A stretch of 64,000 nt of DNA from Ianthella basta. Taxonomy: Eukaryota > Porifera > Demospongiae > Verongiida > Ianthellidae. Both the position numbers and the translations under genes were made by a program. The notes under the pieces are model-generated. The model made no database searches. It saw only the letters and a program-made list of their open reading frames with translations, and had not been told where the DNA came from. Below, one piece after another: positions 48,184 through 60,700 of this stretch. Position 1 is the stretch's first letter, and each line of letters begins with the position of its first letter. Location: contig OZ025870.1 in NCBI GenBank assembly GCA_964019415.1, forward strand, positions 3,031,908 to 3,095,907, in the 5' to 3' direction.

Positions 48184-50372
48184 AGGAGGACACCACGTAT
48201 CAAATGGGCAGCGTACTAGGGGGACACCATGTATTAAATGGGCAGTGTGTTAGGGGGGACACCACGTATTAAATGGGCAGTGTGTTAGGGGGGCACCGCG
48301 TATTAAATGGACAGTGTGCTAGGGGGGGACACCATGTATTAAATGGGCAGTGTGTTAGGGGGACACCACGTATCAAATGGGCAGTGTGCTAGGGGGACAC
48401 CATGCATTAAATGGGCAGTGTGCTAGGGGGACACCATGTATTAAATGGGCAGTGTGCTAGGGGGACACCACGTATTAAATAGGCAGTGTACTAGGGGGAC
48501 GCCACGTATTAAATGGGCAGTGTGCTAGGGGGACACCACGTATTAAATGGGCAGTGTACTAGGGGGACGCCACGTATTAAATGGGCAGTGTGTTAGGGGG
48601 ACACCGCGTATTAAATGGGCAGTGTCCTAGGGGGACACCACGTATTAAATGGGCAGTGTGTTAGGGGGACACCATGTATTAAATGGGCAGTGTGCTAGGG
48701 GGACACCACGTATTAAATGGGCAGTGTCCTAGGGGGACACCACGTATTTAATGGGCAGTGTTCTAGGGGGACACCACGTATCAAATGGGCAGTGTGCTAG
48801 GGGGACACCACGTATTAAATGGGCAGTGAGCTAGGGGGACACCACGTATTAAATGCGCAGTGTCCTAGGGGGACACCACATATTAAATGGGCAGTGTCCT
48901 AGGTGGGACACCACGTATTAAATGCGCAGTGTCCTAGGGGGGACACCACGTATTAATTGGGCAGTGTCCTAGGGGGGACACCACGTATCAAATGGGCAGT
49001 GTCCTAGGGGGACACCACGTATTAAATGGGCAGTGTGCTAGGGGGACACCACGTATTAAATGGGCAGTGTGCTAGGGGGACACCACGTAATTAATTGGCA
49101 GTATGCTAGGGGGGGCACAATGTAATGTGCTAGGGTGGGACCACATACTAGATGGGCAGTGTGCTAGGGGGACACCGCGTATTAAATGGGCAGTGTGTTA
49201 GGGGGACACCATGTATTAAATGGGCAGTGTACTAGGGGGACACCACGTATTAAATGGGCAGTGTCCTAGGGGGACACCACGTATTAAATGGGCAGTGTGC
49301 TAGGGGGACACCACGTATTAAATGGGCAGTGTGCTAGGGGGACACCACGTAATTAATTGGCAGTATGCTAGGGGGGGCAAATGTAATGTGCTAGGGTGGG
49401 ACCACATACTAGATGGGCAGTGTGCTAGGGGGACACCGCGTATTAAATGGGCAGTGTGTTAGGGGGACACCACGTATTAAATGGGCAGTGTACTAGGGGG
49501 ACACCACGTATTAAATGGGCAGTGTGCTAGGGGGACACCACGTATTAAATGGGCAGTGTACTAGGGGGACACCACGTATCAAATGGGCAGTGTCCTAAGG
49601 GGGACACCACGTATCAAATGGGCAGTGTCCTAGGGGGAACACCACGTATTAAATGGGCAGTGTGCTAGGGGGACACCACGTATCAAATGGGCAGTGTACT
49701 AGGGGGACACCACGTATTAAATGGGCAGTGTGCTAGGGGGACACCACGTATCAAATGGGCAGTGTGCTAGGGGGACACCACGTATTTAATGGGCAGTGTG
49801 CTAGGGGGACACCATGTATTAAATGGGCAGTGTGCTAGGGGGGACACCACGTATTAAATGGGCAGTGTGCTAGGGGGACACCATGTATTAAATGGGCAGT
49901 GTGCTAGGGGGACACCACGTATTAAATGGGCAGTGTGCTAGGGGGGCATCACGTATCAAATGGGCAGTGTCCTAGGGGGGATACCACGTATTAAATGGGC
50001 AGTGTGCTAGGGGGACACCACGTATTAAATGGGCAGTGTGCTAGGGGGACACCACGTATTAAATGGGCAGTGTGCTAGGGGGGCACCACGTATCAAATGG
50101 GCAGTGTCCTAGGGGGGACACCACGTATTAAATGGGCAGTGTGCTAGGGGGACACCACGTATTAAATGGGCAGTGTGCTAGGGGGACACCACGTATTAAA
50201 TGGGCAGTGTGCTAGGGGGGCATCACGTATCAAATGGGCAGTGTCCTAGGGGGGACACCACGTATTAAATGGGCAGTGTACTAGGGGGACACCACGTATC
50301 AAATGGGCAGTGTGCTAGGGGGACACCACGTATCAAATGGGCAGTGTGCTAGGGGGACTCCATGTATTAATA
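48184..50372. repeat. 34-bp minisatellite, about 64 copies
   Basis: The unit GGGGGACACCACGTATTAAA TGGGCAGTGTGCTA (34 bases) repeats head to tail for about 2.19 kb with low divergence. A variant block (ACGTAATTAATTGGCAGTATG, then ATGTAATGTGCTAGGGTGGG) occurs at about 49084 and again at about 49347, giving a higher-order period near 263 bases. Each unit brings one G-run of five to seven on the plus strand. Confidence 0.97.
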
Positions 50373-51157
50373 TTCTTTTACCTTCACTATATAGCCATGT
50401 GCACTCCACTCCACTTCCATAACTCCTCATTCTTTTACTGCACCATCTCTTCCTGCTCTATGTACACCCTTTAATCCCCTCCTCTTCTCCTTTCTAATGC
50501 TTCTTAGAACTCACCTTAAGCATAAATTGTCTCCATCCCACATCCACCTTCGAACTCCTTCACAATCCTCTCAAGACATTCAACCCCATCACAGCATACT
50601 TGACTCGATCCTGATCCCTCCCCATCCCTCCCTCCTCCTTTTCTTCACTGCACCCTCCAACCTCTCATTACTCCAGAGTACCTTTAAGTTCTTCAGGAGC
50701 TGCCACAAATTGCTGACCTGGAGACACATTATGTCGCTGCAAAACTTCTGGCTCTATGGAATGGTTGTTGGTAACAGTCTAGTCACTGTGGAAACAGCAC
50801 TCAAATCACTCTTGCATTCAAAGGTGTAAGGAAACAGATTACAACTTGCAATGACAATATGCCTCTACACATAGGTATATACATAGTGCATTTCATGTGA
50901 AACTGGAGAAGAAGCATCTTAATAAATTTTGCTTCTTGTTCTTCCTCTTAAGCTTACTTCCATGTTTTAGCAGGATGTGCTGTCTGTAAAATTGGAGGAT
51001 TGAATGGCCTTCATCCTGGGACTGGGTGTGTTCTGTCAGTGGTGTGGACTACTACACTTCCTCAGCTGCTACTTTGAATATTACAATGTAAGTGAATGCT
51101 AATTAAGATGGTCCATGTACCATGGTGACACGAATGAAAGACAATGTTTGAAACTAC

Positions 51158-51427
51158 ACATGGTAAGGAAAGAAGTGGGGAAGGGAAAAATGGCAGTGAA
51201 CCGGAACAGTACCGGCAACCTCCAGATCTTTAGCCAACCCTTTAGCAGCCAAGTCACCGGTCATCGCCAACAGCAGTATATAAGGAGGGAATGAATTGGT
51301 TGCTGGTAATTGGCAGTGACCAGTGACCCGGCTGCTAAAGGGTTGGCTAAAGATCTGGAGTTTGCCAGTGCTGGTCCGGTTCACTGCCATTTTTCCTTTA
51401 ATTCTCTCCTTCTTTCCTTACCATGTA
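51158..51427. repeat. Palindromic MITE within the TRPML-like intron
   Basis: CATGGTAAGGAAAGAAG and later AAAAATGGCAGTGAACCGG, AGATCTTTAGCCAACCCTTT are mirrored by AAAGGGTTGGCTAAAGATCT, CCGGTTCACTGCCATTTTT and CTTCTTTCCTTACCATG. It is a full-length foldback of about 270 bp with a loop near 51290. Confidence 0.9.
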
Positions 51428-51794
51428 TAGCTCTGAATGTTGTCTTACAATGTAAGTGAATGGTTTGGAGTGATTGCATGGAAGGGGTCAATGGGTAGAA
51501 AGAGAGGAGGGTGGAGAGAGGGCAGGTAGGACTGATGAGAAGGAAGAGTTGGGTGGAAAGGGAAACGAAGAGTGAGGAGACGGGAAAGAGAAAAGGAGAG
51601 AAGGAAGAGGCAGATCTAGAAGTATGAGATATATTGCAAAGTTGTGGATTGATAAATGCAGTGATGTTGCTATTGTAAGTCTCTTCCTTTTCTTCAGATC
51701 TTCCTGATAACCCTTCAGATTGCCTTCCCAAGTGTTGTCCGATTAGTTGTGTGTGCTGGAATCCTCTACATTGCCTTCATGTTCTTGGGATGGC

Positions 51795-52115
<321 letters not shown>

Positions 52116-53130
52116 TCAACATGACTGTAAAGAGTAAAGGGCTGTACTACAGGAAGGCAGACTTCATTGTGTCATCTGTTTCAGACCCTTTCATGTTATA
52201 GCTCTCTTCAATGCTTTCTCTCCTTTCCCCTCCTAGTTTGCTGACCTAACTATCACCTCAGAATGCCTCTTCTCCCTGCTCAATGGAGATGACATGTTAC
52301 AAAGAAATGACACAGACATCTCAAGCTCTCTGGATCTACCTCTTTGTATTCATTGCCCTCTTCATCTACGTGGTGCTTAGTGTGTTCATTGGACTCATCA
52401 CTGTCACCTACGAGACACTCATTGTGAGTGTGCTAGCCTTACATATCTATAATTGGTGTAGCTATTGTATTGTCTCAATTTTGGTGCATTTGCAGGAGTT
52501 AAAGATCTGCATTGGTTTACTGTATATTTGGCACCTTTCCCTCTCTTTCCCCTCTGCCCTTCCATGCCCTCCTAACTTGTCCCGTCTCCTCTTCCATTTC
52601 CTCCACCCCTGATTCACAGGAACACTGGCCTTCCCATTCCAAAGGATTCCTCCACGAGTTTGCTCAAAATGGCATGGAGCTTTTAGAGAAGAGGATAAAT
52701 ACAATGCAGACGGGAAGAACTGGAGAGGAAGTAGAGGAAACACTGATGGTAGTTACGGTGGTTGCCATAGCAACAACTGAGACAAATCAACCACCGTCAA
52801 TAAGGAAGTTCATGGCTGTGCTTCCAATACTGTGAAGAACTATGGCTCAATCATTCCATCAAGCAACACTAGTCTGCAAGCTACTGCTGTAGCCTGTGAG
52901 TATGTGCAAATTGGGCTGGGACTAGACGTCAATAACTACCCCTCTCTTGTACACCTTCATCTCACATCAATTGTCCAATTTCCTTTCTTACCTTCTTCCT
53001 ATAATTATATCTCACAGGCCACACCACTGCCCACCATAGTCCAGATTCCCATGCCAGTTTGACTGGAAACAGCTCAACAGCAACTGCTGAACTGGCTGCT
53101 GTTGTATGAGGAATTGCACATGTGAGTGCA

Positions 53131-53289
<159 letters not shown>

Positions 53290-53945
53290 ATGTGTGTATG
53301 CACGTCCAAGGTGTAAGAATATAATTCTCTGTTCATCCCTGCAAATGTAGCCATCTGCTGAAACATCCAAGGCACTCTTCCTTGCAGTGAATACCTTATC
53401 ATGTCTCATGTGACCCACCTTGTAGATATTAGTGTACATGCATCACATTGTGCTATAGATTTTGCATACAATTTAGGTGTATACTACGTAGATACTGCAG
53501 AAGTGTTGTGTACAATTATGAGTAGTAGTCATTTTGGACAGAGCAGTTGTACACTATTATATAATATACACATGTGCATACATTGTATTATTATACGTAC
53601 TGTGGTCCGTACACTGCAGTACTAGTCCATTAGGATGTATTCACACTTAATTGTGTAGTAACAGCTTGCATTAGGCAACTGTAGGGCTATGGGCAATTAA
53701 CTAATTGTAACAACTGTAGGAATAAGTATTTAACTATGCCTCTAGTACTACTGCCAGTGGTGACTAAGGTATAGACTCTGTGTGACCATCCCAAGAAAAA
53801 TCTTCTATGTTTTCCTGTAGAAAGGCTTCTGCACTTTCCTGTGGTCCGTATTGTGGTTCCTGAGGGGGCAAGTGTCCTTCCCTCATCTTGAAACCGTGCA
53901 AGCAAGCAATCTTCTGCATGTTGCACACATTGTAGCATCCAGCCT
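53290..53945. repeat. Segmental duplication, copy B
   Basis: Partner of 34985-35780. It contains the minus-strand open exon at 53764-53943. Confidence 0.8.
53764..53943 (-). CDS. Hypothetical terminal exon, 59 codons
   Basis: After a minus-strand acceptor-like GCAAAG the frame reads AGCYNVCNMQKIACLHGFKM, REGHLPPQEPQYGPQESAEA and FLQENIEDFSWDGHTESIP, then a stop. Composition is protein-like. The homologous stretch at 35640-35780 is broken. Family not recognised; it could be the last exon of a gene to the right or a relic. Confidence 0.33.
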   Translation of the reverse strand, partial: AGCYNVCNMQKIACLHGFKMREGHLPPQEPQYGPQESAEAFLQENIEDFSWDGHTESIP

Positions 53946-55558
53946 TTGCCAGTCAATGTCTCAGCAGAGATTGAGAATGAATATAGTAATATTCAAAGTG
54001 TTGCACTGTTTAGTACTGCACATGCATGTATGGACAAAATTATATATAGTCAATGTGCATGTAGCTATAATAGTTTGAGGTTGTTTACACACTGTAGTAT
54101 CCTGTTTGACCTGTTGTTGTTTAGTCTTACCTTTCACATGATTGTAGCCTTATTTCATGTCTTACTTCATGTTTTGGTCTAGGTGCATGGTTATCTCATA
54201 GTTACCTTGAGTGATTGTACTTTATCAGGATCTAGAACTTTCTGCTTGCATATATGTACTGTTATAGGACCATGTGTAGTCAGTCTTGCAATCTGCTTGT
54301 ACAGGTCATTGGTTGTTGTTCATTGAGTTACTGTTGAACTTGTGCGAGTGAACCAGTTCGTGCACGTATCGACGAGATACCACACACACATTATCATAAA
54401 GCAGTAATGTTCTACTCAGTACACACATAGCTTATGGGCTTAGAAAGTTTCGTAGATTCATAATTCAGTAATTGAGGAATGACATGACCTCAGTCATTGT
54501 CTTGGAAAATTAATTATAACAGAATAGAGAAACAAATTCACAGAAATTAGAGCATGGATTTGGCAAAATAGCACAATGTCATAATGTGTGCATATAATCA
54601 TGTGAAAGTTGCTTTCCTATAAATAGTCCTCTAGAGTGTATACAGTTTTGAGTGTGCAGTACAGTAAGGAGCTTATAATACTATTATTATATAATAATAT
54701 ACATTATGTGCAACTCACTGTACATTACAGATCAAACTGCATGCTGTTGTGCAATGTATTTTATTGGGCATTATATTATACATATATATATATATATACT
54801 GTATATGAATAACAATGAATCTTTGTGACGTGTAGCGTGCTCATTAAAGACTGCTACTTGTATGTATGTACGTGTACACTTGTGTGCATACATCTTTGAG
54901 CTGAACTATCTGTTTATAGCAGGCAGGTGGATGTTTTGGTTGTATACAGCCATTTGTGTAACTACTCAGCTGATGCATTTATAGTAATGGACTTAGCATA
55001 ATTATAGTATGCACATTGTTTTTCCCTTTAGTGCTATTAGCTACCTTTTAACTACTTTAGTTCCTATTTGTAATCTTACCTGTGTACGTGTGTCAATGTA
55101 CACTTAGGTAATGTACTAAATGCCTGTTCACTCAGTCTTATCATTATACAACAACACTAATGCTTAAGAGGTGGTCACGATCTCAACATGTAACTCAATG
55201 ATTGACAGAGAGCTTCATGTGAAATTGCCTGTTCATTGACATAATTATAATTATCCGGACATGTATGAGCCATGGGTACACACAGCATAGTAACATTCAA
55301 TTTGGCAAAGCTGTTGAGTGCTGTGCTTGCCTGAATTCATGTATGCTCTTGTTAATCTTTTATTGTGGGTCTCTGCATTCAAGCCTATATCCTAAATGCT
55401 AAATTGTACAGTAATTATGCACTTTATTATGGTATGTATTTACTAGTATTTGCTAAGCACTGAATGTACCTGATCTTAACAATCTGGCTTTATATACACT
55501 GGTCCTTCTCATCACCCATTTCTAGTACTGTATTATGTGAATTTATATGTGATATTTA
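53946..55558. other. Intergenic, no gene recognised
   Basis: AT-rich with a short (TA)n near 54780-54800. No coding signal is supported. Confidence 0.5.
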
Positions 55559-56359
55559 TAGGGCCGTCGGAGGCAATTTAGAAGTGGTAAGGCCATTGGG
55601 CGAAGGATACAAAATGTCGCGAGCGAAAAAATTTTTTAGCTACTTTTCATTATCATACAGATAATGTTTGCTACGGATCTGTGCCTCAAGAATGGTGATG
55701 CCTTTGCTAGCCCAGCATGCACTCTCGATCAGTCAGTAAGTCGTTTTAAGAGGGTTACATAGATTTCACAATAAATCATGTTCTTGTTTTGCATGCATTG
55801 TCTGTACACAGTATATATAATATATTAATGAACGAAGCCATATCAATATTTCCACAGATTAGCAATTTCTGAAAACCTGCGCGAGGCTGATGAGGCTTGT
55901 CACCTATTGTCGGCGTTCTTAGGTCCACGTGCTTCGACGATGAGACCATTTTGAATTGTTACATCACCTTTAGGGTATAGCGATTCGCTGACGTGTGGTT
56001 CTACAAGCCATGCTTCGTAGCGCCAGGTGATGCGAGAAAACGATTGCCTACGTACGCGCTGCTGGCCTCCATCTTTATTACGTTTCGAATCGATTACGTA
56101 ACAAAACATGGCGAAAGAAAGGAGCGTGCTTGCAAATCGTGAAGTATTGGACCCTACTTGATATCTCCGGTTTCATTGCATCTGCTAACAACCTAAGATC
56201 ATTGCTTCTTTGTTTCCTCAACGGTTAGTTTGGGTAGGGTAGGGTTTATCTGGTTTAGTAGCTAAAAACACTGCTTTTGAAAATAAAAAAAAAACTGCTA
56301 GCTGTTCAAAAAGTGGTACGGCCATGGCCGTACCGGCCGTACCGCCTCCGACGGCCCTG
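55559..56359. mobile_element. hAT-like non-autonomous element, 801 bp
   Basis: The ends (T/C)AGGGCCGTCGGAGGC are inverted repeats of 16 bases, with GGTA(A/C)GGCCAT-like sequence further in. The flanks GATATTTA and GATATTAT look like a decayed 8-bp target duplication. CAGGG-type ends and an 8-bp TSD fit hAT elements. No transposase is seen. Confidence 0.7.
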
Positions 56360-56944
56360 GATATTATTCACTATTGAGTGCTATATAGTTTTGCCTAGCT
56401 GGACTGTATACCTTCTAGAGTCTAGCTAAGTGAGACTAGTTCAGTGCATGTCTTCCTCACTAAGTATATAGACAGACTATAATCCTGTAGTGTTTCTGTT
56501 AAGATGTCACCAATTGAACCAACAGCAAGCTTAGTAGGTTTCACTAGAACTTCCAAGCTGCATAAAGGATTGTCACATATAATCCCTAATACTTAGTATT
56601 TGAGATGCACCCTGAAGTACGTACATAATATGTAGTAATAATAATTACTTTTGGCCTATGAATACCATAATTTGCATATCATTTGTAAGTGCTCAGGAAA
56701 TATGCCGGATGCATGCTCTCTATAGAGTTGCAGTTGCAGACTGCATGGCCATGCATTGTCACTCACAGCCACCTATGCCAGGTACATTTCACAGCATATT
56801 ATGTTTTGGAGGAAGGTGACTTTAGATTGTATCAGTACTCACTGCATGTCAATGTACATTAGTGCTATTTAACTAATGGTGTATAATGTATGGAAGTTGT
56901 GCTTTACATGTATGCACTCCTATTTAGACCTGCCGCTTCAGTTA
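56360..56944. other. Intergenic, no gene recognised
   Basis: Nothing supported. Confidence 0.5.
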
Positions 56945-57185
56945 GGATTTCAGGACAGGCTGGTTTACAAGCAAAGACAAGCCTGTGCAATGGCTCTCTC
57001 CCACAGCCTACGTAAGTACTGAAGATGACTGTACCAACCTGAGTGATGGCAAATATAAAATCACAAGTGTAAGCTTCAGAAATTGCTAAAAGCTGCATGG
57101 TTAGCCACTTCAATGAAATGGAAACTGGCAGTAGTTGAGCTGAGAGTAATATTTAATTAACATAATAGAGGCTCATAGCTGCATT
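56945..57185. repeat. Dispersed repeat, partner of 11710-11965
   Basis: Same blocks in the same order as at 11710-11965 with small insertions. Confidence 0.8.
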
Positions 57186-57187
57186 GG

Positions 57188-57680
57188 TCAATCCATATAT
57201 CAGAAAATAGGCTAAGCAATACTGCAGCTTAAAGAACACAAAGACCACCAGGTCGAAACGTCCTGCTATCACACTGTGTTCTTTAAAGGGCAGTATTGCT
57301 TGCCCCACTTCATGATTGAGAATTACACTTAACTATCTCAAACTTCTTCATGCTGTTCTGCAGTCTCTTCCACAGATAGTTGCAAGCAGCTTATAGCATT
57401 GATTCGTACTCTATCATTTTGTAAAGATGGGTCATTTCATCAGAAATCACTTTTGAAAGATTTTCAATAAAGCGCTTCCACAATCAGTATGTTTATTGTC
57501 TTTCAACTGCTCTTCCTTCACAATATTCCTTTGCTACTGTGTAAATTTCCTTTCCAGCTTTAATTTTGTAAACACTTAGATTCTTCTTCTATCTCATTCT
57601 GAAGGTCTGTCTCTGGCGCTTTACACTGTGGCAATGTCTCATTCCAATTTGCTTGTGTCTGTTTGTGTGTTTGCCCTGTA
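57188..57680. repeat. Dispersed palindromic repeat with coding remnant, copy 2
   Basis: Colinear with 16230-16745: the AGCAATACTGCAGCTTAAAG foldback, then the minus-strand coiled-coil remnant QTQANWNETLPQCKA with an early stop. It directly abuts the first recognised exon of ZU5 copy 3. Confidence 0.85.
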
Positions 57681-57729
57681 GCAAAGAAAAATAGCGCAAA
57701 TTACCATTTTTCTTTATTGTATTACATAG

Positions 57730-60700
57730 GTGCAACAGCAAAATCACCTCTTGCTACATCTCAATGGAGCAAACCAGTAATACAGAGGAAACGTGGTCCC
57801 AACTGGAAAGAGTCTCAGACTCACCAGCCAAGAAACACACAAAGTGTCTATAGCGCCATGCCTACAAAGCGTACCAGAAATGCAAAAAATAAAACAATGG
57901 TAAGTAACTTATGACCACTGAGTTTTCTTTCCATTTATTATGTGGCAGTGCATGTACATGTGCATATTATTGTGCTGCATGATCATGCATGTCTGAAGTA
58001 GCTATACAATGAGAATCTGTCTTTATGTGTGTGCTTAGCTGTCGTATTAACTCCATCAATTTTGATACCCTCCACATGCAGCTTTACTGCTGGTATTATT
58101 GTAATGCACTAGTGTATTTGTGGATGTCCATGCACAACAGTGATTGGATAAGCTACTTTCACTGTGGCCATGCATGGACTGTGCCAACTCGTTAAATGCA
58201 AGCAATCGTAGGTCTATTGCATGGTTTGCTTGTGTACTTATGTCTATAATATTATACATCAGTTCTCAATCTCAATTCACTGTACTGTACTGATCAATGA
58301 TGTACTGACTGATGGGTGGTGACTGCACTTGATAATTTGCATTATACATAATTTAGCTGCTACTACTAGTGGATTGTGCATGAATATAGCACTATTCTGT
58401 TGAGACGTTCATCTTGTTTGGCCACTTATACTAGGTGTAATGATATCATAATATAATTATGCTCTATATATGTGAGTCCAATGAAGCTTATATTATTGCT
58501 GCAATTCTATATAATTATATAGAAGATGGAGACTGCCCCCGAATCATTGACTGCTGTTGAAAAGGGTAATTTTATTACCATACTGTGCATGAAAGCCTGT
58601 TGACCAGATTATACATTGCAGACTTAGTGCAACCATTGTATTGGCAGTGATATTGATCCTGTTCAGTGACCTTAATTATCTGTCATTCATACAACAGCTG
58701 AAGAAGATCTGCAGAAGCACTGCTACATGGCTACTAACATCCACCAGCTCTTCATTGGTCCTGGTGGAGGGGCCTTAACTCTGGGAAGTGGAGATGCAAC
58801 GCTAGTGTTTCCCAAAGGAGCTGTTAAGAAGAAGACTTCTGTCCGCTATGCCATTATCCTTCATGGTCCATTTGTCTTCCCTGATGGGAGCAAGCCAGGC
58901 TCAGTGATCGTGTATATAAACATGGATGGAGCCATCTTGGTGAAGCCTGTTCAGCTGAAACTCTCCCACTGGTGCATTACTGAGAAGGGAGATAAAGACT
59001 CTCTCAAGTTTGTACATGCTCCACACACACTGGAAGCAGGAAAGCAGACGTACACTTTTGAAAAAGAGGAGGATGAGGAAGATTTCACTACTTATACTGA
59101 TCAAGGAGTCCTAACTATACGGGAACCAAAGTGCCTAATATGTGTAGAAACTAACATTGTGACAAAGGCAAGGTACAATGCCATCACATTCACTCAATAC
59201 ATCCATGATGAAGACACCTTGCTCTTCAGAATACAACTTATATGTGATTCAATTGAATGGAATAAGGTATCAGGGAGTATAGTATAAAATTGACTAGACA
59301 TTTATGAAATTGTGTATAATCTAACACATGATATTGATCTTCAAGAATTTATTCTACAATTATACCTTGCATAACACTATAATAGCTCACTGTTTCAGTT
59401 TATGCATATTTTTACTGTACGACATTGTGCATGTAGAAAATGACAAGTACACTGGTCCAAAGCAACTGGCAGGAGAGCAGCTGCAGTAGTATGGTGCAGC
59501 GGTTTTGCTTTGCTCCTGCTGAGCATATGGCTGCCATAACTGCCACTCCCACTGAACCACAGGGTCCTGGATGGACATCAACAATTGAAGGGTCACATAA
59601 GGTTAGTGAGATTTCTATTTGCAAATAAGGTACAGCAACTATAATTTACATTTATTTATACTTTTGCATTATAATAATTATAGCAATACTATGAAAGGAC
59701 TGGAAGTTCTGACTTCCCTTACGCATAAATATGTAGATCAAAGAGAATGATTTCCTGCTGCCATTGGGAAAATGTCCCTCTGACATGGAACATGAAGTCA
59801 AATGTGGATATTTCCCTCCAAGACTCTGCTACAAGATCCTGTACACTATCCCTGAAGAGAAACGGGTGAGACCAGCTTTTCTAAAGGTTCATCTGCAGGG
59901 TGCTGATGTTCCACTTACCTTTAGCTGCAGAGTCAAGGAGGAGGCAAGTGAGTTTGGTCTGCATGATAAGTACTAGTTATAACATGGCCGCGAGGGCGCT
60001 GGCTGATTTATCACACGAGGGCGCGAAACGCCCGAGTGCGATAAATCAGCTAAACGCCCGAGCGGCCATGTTACAACTGACTTGTTACGATTCAAACAGC
60101 AGCGATTAGCGTTTGAATTCGTTCGCTGTCGAATGAATTTATCGAACCTGACTGAAGTTACTATAGAAAGCAGAGAACACTCTCTTCTCGGAGCACAAGG
60201 CGAAAGGCGAGAAACGTCGCAAGAAAAAGACTGTCAGCGGCCTCTCGTACTGAATAAAGCGTCAGCGCCGCTTGAGTCGGCACTAGGGCAGATGATTAGA
60301 AGTCCTACAAGCAGCGTATGAAGGGATAACTTTCTTTTTTAGAGAGTGTACTAGGATCTAAACAACTGGAGAACTTGGGGGTGGCGAGACCTACCTTCAA
60401 GTTGATCCATCAAGTGAACTCGGTAAAGGGAATCTGAGTTTCTCTGTCACTAAAGACATTACATGCACAATTACATGTCACTGCCATAAAAGTACACATG
60501 CAGTGCTGTGCTAGGCATAAATTTATGTTGATGACCATGCTTCCAAGTGCCAAACACTCATCATTCCAGAGCCAATGTTCATGAGAAAGTTTACAAGGTG
60601 ATGAATATCAAAGGCATTTTGCTAAAGCAGTAGACAAAACATTTGTTTAAGGCTAGAAAGTGATTGGGTTAGCAAATAAGAGCCCCGTTCGACACAGTGT

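Noticed and set aside
48184-50372. CRISPR-like array (regular 34-bp repeats)
   Set aside because: There are no unique spacers; the whole unit repeats head to tail in a eukaryotic context, so it is a minisatellite.
50497-50676. 5' extension of the first TRPML-like exon frame
   Set aside because: The upstream part is a pyrimidine-rich tract leading to a CCAG acceptor at 50676, so it is intron rather than coding.
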